Shown here one piece after another: positions 24,275 through 26,224 of a DNA stretch of 26,224 nucleotides. Made by a program: the position numbers and the translations under genes. The stretch is from an uncultured Balneolaceae bacterium (GTDB lineage: Bacteria; Bacteroidota; Rhodothermia; Balneolales; Balneolaceae). Position 1 is the stretch's first letter; every line of letters begins with the position of its first letter. Location of the stretch: assembly GCA_937982515.1 (NCBI GenBank), contig CALJMB010000019.1, positions 1 through 26,224 of the forward strand, in the 5' to 3' direction. The notes under the pieces were generated by a model. The model was not told the origin of the DNA. It saw only the letters and a list, made by a program, of their open reading frames with translations, and made no database searches.

Positions 24275-24591
24275 GTTTGTTATTGGTTGACTGGTGTAAT
24301 AGTTGATTAGCGACTGGCGGTCCGTTGTCCTGCTGCGGTGACCCATCCCTCCCCGACAGGTTTGTCGGGGCAGGCTTTGTTCTCCCTTCCCTCCGGCGAA
24401 GAGGTGACGAAGAGACGAAGAGAGGGAGCGATGCAGAGCGGGGAAACCGGCAAGCATCCCTTAGCCTCCCCCTCTCTCCGTCTCCCCCCTCACCCACAGG
24501 GGGGGCAGGGAGATGACAGCGATAGTAGTAAAAGCGTGGCAGGCTGAACAGGCACAAAACTTTAAACATAATAAGACAAAGACCTCAAACC
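24275..24591. other. 317-bp gltB-gltD spacer with a hairpin and no gene
   Basis: gltB and gltD are usually adjacent or nearly so. Here the spacer holds a hairpin CCCCGACA-ggtt-TGTCGGGG (24351-24370) and a purine/pyrimidine-rich stretch (about 24380-24510). Its open frames have repetitive Ser/Pro/Arg composition and are not credible genes. No T-run follows the hairpin, so read-through from gltB to gltD is possible. Confidence 0.6.
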
Positions 24592-26076
24592 ATGGGCAAA
24601 CCAACGGGATTTATGGAGTACAACCGAAAAGCTACTCCGCAAAAAAAGCCTGAAGAACGAATTAAAAACTGGAATGAGCTGTATGAGCCGCTGCCGGAAG
24701 AAGAGCTGCGGAAACAGGGAGCACGCTGCATGGACTGCGGTATTCCCTTCTGCCACACGGGGTCTGAGCTCAAAGGGCAGGCGTTCGGTTGTCCGGTTCA
24801 CAACCTGATTCCCGAATGGAACGACCTGGTGTACCGGGGTAAATGGAAAGAAGCGCTGCACCGGCTGCACAAGACAAACAACTTCCCCGAGTTTACGGGG
24901 CGCGTATGTCCCGCCCCGTGCGAAGGCTCTTGTGTGCTTGGCATAACCAGCCCTCCGGTTGCCATCAAAAGCATTGAGCAGGCCATTATTGACAAAGGGT
25001 TCGAGGAAGGATGGGTAGTAGCGCGCCCCCCTGCAACACGTACCGGCAAAAAAGTGGCCATTGTGGGTTCAGGTCCGGCAGGGCTGGCCGCTGCAGACCA
25101 GCTGAACAAGGCGGGACACCGGGTAACCGTCTACGAACGGGCCGACCGTATAGGCGGGCTGCTCATGTACGGCATTCCCAATATGAAACTGGATAAAGCC
25201 ATTGTACAACGCCGGGTGGATCTTCTGGCCGAGGAGGGCGTTGAGTATATCACCCATACCGAAATAGGCACCGACATTCCGGCTACAGAGCTGAAAAAAC
25301 AGTACGATGCCATCATTCTGGCCGGAGGAGCTACCAGGCCCCGCGACCTGGAGATAGAGGGACGCGGCCTGGGCGGAATTCACTTTGCCATGGAATTTTT
25401 ACATGCGGATACCAAAAGCCTGCTAGACTCCGGCCATAAAGACGGCACATATATTTCTGCCGAAGGCAAAGACGTTATTGTTATTGGCGGCGGAGATACG
25501 GGCACCGACTGTGTCAGCACGGCCATGCGCCATAACTGCAAAAGCATCACCCAGTTCGAAATTCTTCCGCAGCCTCCCCGGACAAGGGCCGCCGACAATC
25601 CCTGGCCCCAATGGCCCCATATCTTTAGAGTGGACTATGGGCAGGCAGAGGCTCACGCCAAATTCGGAGACGATCCCCGTCAATATCAGATCATGACCAA
25701 AAAGTTTATTGGCGACGATGCCGGGAATGTCAAAGAACTCCATACCGTGCAGATCGAATGGGAGAAGGGAGCAAACGGGCGTATGGCTCCAAAAGAAATT
25801 CCCGGAACAGAAAAGGTGTGGAAGGCCGGCCTTATACTACTGGCTATGGGATTTCTGGGACCGGAAAGCCCGGTTCTTGAACAGCTGAATGTAGAACGCG
25901 ACGAACGCTCGAATGCCAAAGCCCGGCACGGAAAGTTCCTTACCAGTACAGAGGGCGTCTTTGCCGCCGGCGATATGCGCCGGGGACAGAGCCTGATTGT
26001 CTGGGCCATAAACGAAGGCCGCGGCGCCGCCCGCGAATGCGACCGCTGGCTGATGGGCCGTACCGAACTACCCTGA
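24592..26076 (+). CDS. gltD: Glutamate synthase small subunit (NADPH-GOGAT beta)
   Basis: Takes electrons from NADPH through FAD and 4Fe-4S clusters to the GltB subunit. The 494 aa are typical. The N-terminal Fe-S domain shows C46, C49, C54 and C67 (CMDCGIPFC ... GCPVHN) and C106, C110 and C114 (CPAPCEGSC). The FAD site is VAIVGSGPAGLAAA (155-168), followed by ERADRIGGLLMYGIP. The NADPH site is VIVIGGGDTGTDC near 298-310, and the C-terminal FAD block AAGDMRRGQSLIVWAI ends the protein. The start MGKPTGFMEYNR is family-typical, so the ATG at 24592 is secure. Confidence 0.98.
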   Translation: MGKPTGFMEYNRKATPQKKPEERIKNWNELYEPLPEEELRKQGARCMDCGIPFCHTGSELKGQAFGCPVHNLIPEWNDLVYRGKWKEALHRLHKTNNFPEFTGRVCPAPCEGSCVLGITSPPVAIKSIEQAIIDKGFEEGWVVARPPATRTGKKVAIVGSGPAGLAAADQLNKAGHRVTVYERADRIGGLLMYGIPNMKLDKAIVQRRVDLLAEEGVEYITHTEIGTDIPATELKKQYDAIILAGGATRPRDLEIEGRGLGGIHFAMEFLHADTKSLLDSGHKDGTYISAEGKDVIVIGGGDTGTDCVSTAMRHNCKSITQFEILPQPPRTRAADNPWPQWPHIFRVDYGQAEAHAKFGDDPRQYQIMTKKFIGDDAGNVKELHTVQIEWEKGANGRMAPKEIPGTEKVWKAGLILLAMGFLGPESPVLEQLNVERDERSNAKARHGKFLTSTEGVFAAGDMRRGQSLIVWAINEGRGAARECDRWLMGRTELP

Positions 26077-26163
26077 GGAAAGCACAGGAACGCGGATTGA
26101 GCGAATATGGCGGACGGATACGGATCTTAACTATGGGCGAACATAGTAGTAACTATCGTTGCG

Positions 26164-26224
26164 TATAGTAGCCTGCTATAGCGGCTATAGTGCCTTGCTA
26201 TGGCACCTATAGTAGCCTGCTATA
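26164..26224. repeat. 22-bp palindromic tandem repeat, cut by the window edge
   Basis: Units begin at 26164, 26186 and 26208. Units 1 and 3 share TATAGTAGCCTGCTATA; unit 2 differs at a few bases. Each unit has TATAG/CTATA arms. A degenerate ACTATGGGCGAACATAGT at about 26130-26148 precedes the array. The array continues beyond the window, so copy number is unknown. Confidence 0.75.

Noticed and set aside
24351..24370. The hairpin after gltB as an intrinsic terminator
   Set aside because: The stem is strong but is not followed by a T-run on either strand.
26164..26224. A CRISPR array
   Set aside because: The units are contiguous 22-bp repeats with near-constant 5-nt linkers and no unique spacers of 30-40 bp.

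Overview
The window looks like a chromosomal stretch of a facultatively anaerobic, N2O-respiring bacterium of the Bacteroidota/Balneolota/Rhodothermota group. The evidence is a Sec-exported lipoprotein NosZ of the clade II ('atypical') kind, a nosZ-nosL-nosDFY gene order with a group-typical 202-residue membrane protein, mostly poor Shine-Dalgarno sequences, a metX-thrA pair under a SAM-I riboswitch, and the remnant of an IS200-like transposase starting MANTYYQIYLQ, a start I associate with Bacteroidota. The species cannot be fixed from sequence reading alone.

Region 1 (1-7650, all minus strand) is a nitrous-oxide respiration cluster. In transcription order it holds an Rrf2-family regulator with three Fe-S-type cysteines, a lipoprotein cytochrome c, nosZ, a 202-aa four-helix membrane protein, nosL, nosD, nosF, nosY and the start of hemN, which runs off the left edge. 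nosD/nosF and nosF/nosY overlap by ATGA, and hemN starts one base after the nosY stop. A perfect 12-bp hairpin separates nosZ from the maturation genes. Inverted-repeat motifs sharing GACTATTT lie upstream of both the cytochrome gene and the Rrf2 gene, suggesting one autoregulated circuit. The proposed logic is that the cytochrome feeds electrons to NosZ, NosL/NosDFY supply copper and sulfur for CuZ assembly, and HemN supplies heme without oxygen.

Region 2 (7789-12570) is housekeeping: an NlpC/P60 lipoprotein divergent from pdxJ-era, then a secreted M1-type aminopeptidase. Between era and the peptidase lie 816 bp without an intact gene. This stretch holds REP-like palindromes and an internally deleted IS200-like (RAYT-type) transposase whose N-terminal and C-terminal ends are joined with the middle missing.

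Region 3 (12571-13544) is about 970 bp with no credible gene but many strong inverted repeats, closed by an intrinsic terminator.

Region 4 (13545-19507, plus strand) is a methionine/aspartate-family operon: a SAM-I riboswitch with terminator, a CoA-binding (YccU-like) protein, metY, metX and a bifunctional aspartokinase-homoserine dehydrogenase. Together they run from aspartate to homocysteine, though aspartate-semialdehyde dehydrogenase is not in the window. A dispersed inverted repeat sits between metY and metX.

Region 5 (19670-26224) is glutamate synthase, gltB and gltD, separated by an unusually long 317-bp repeat-bearing spacer. The window ends inside a 22-bp tandem repeat.

No CRISPR array, tRNA, rRNA or intact insertion sequence was seen. 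The most interesting parts are the nos regulatory/maturation unit, the transposase-derived miniature element, and the hairpin-dense region before the riboswitch.
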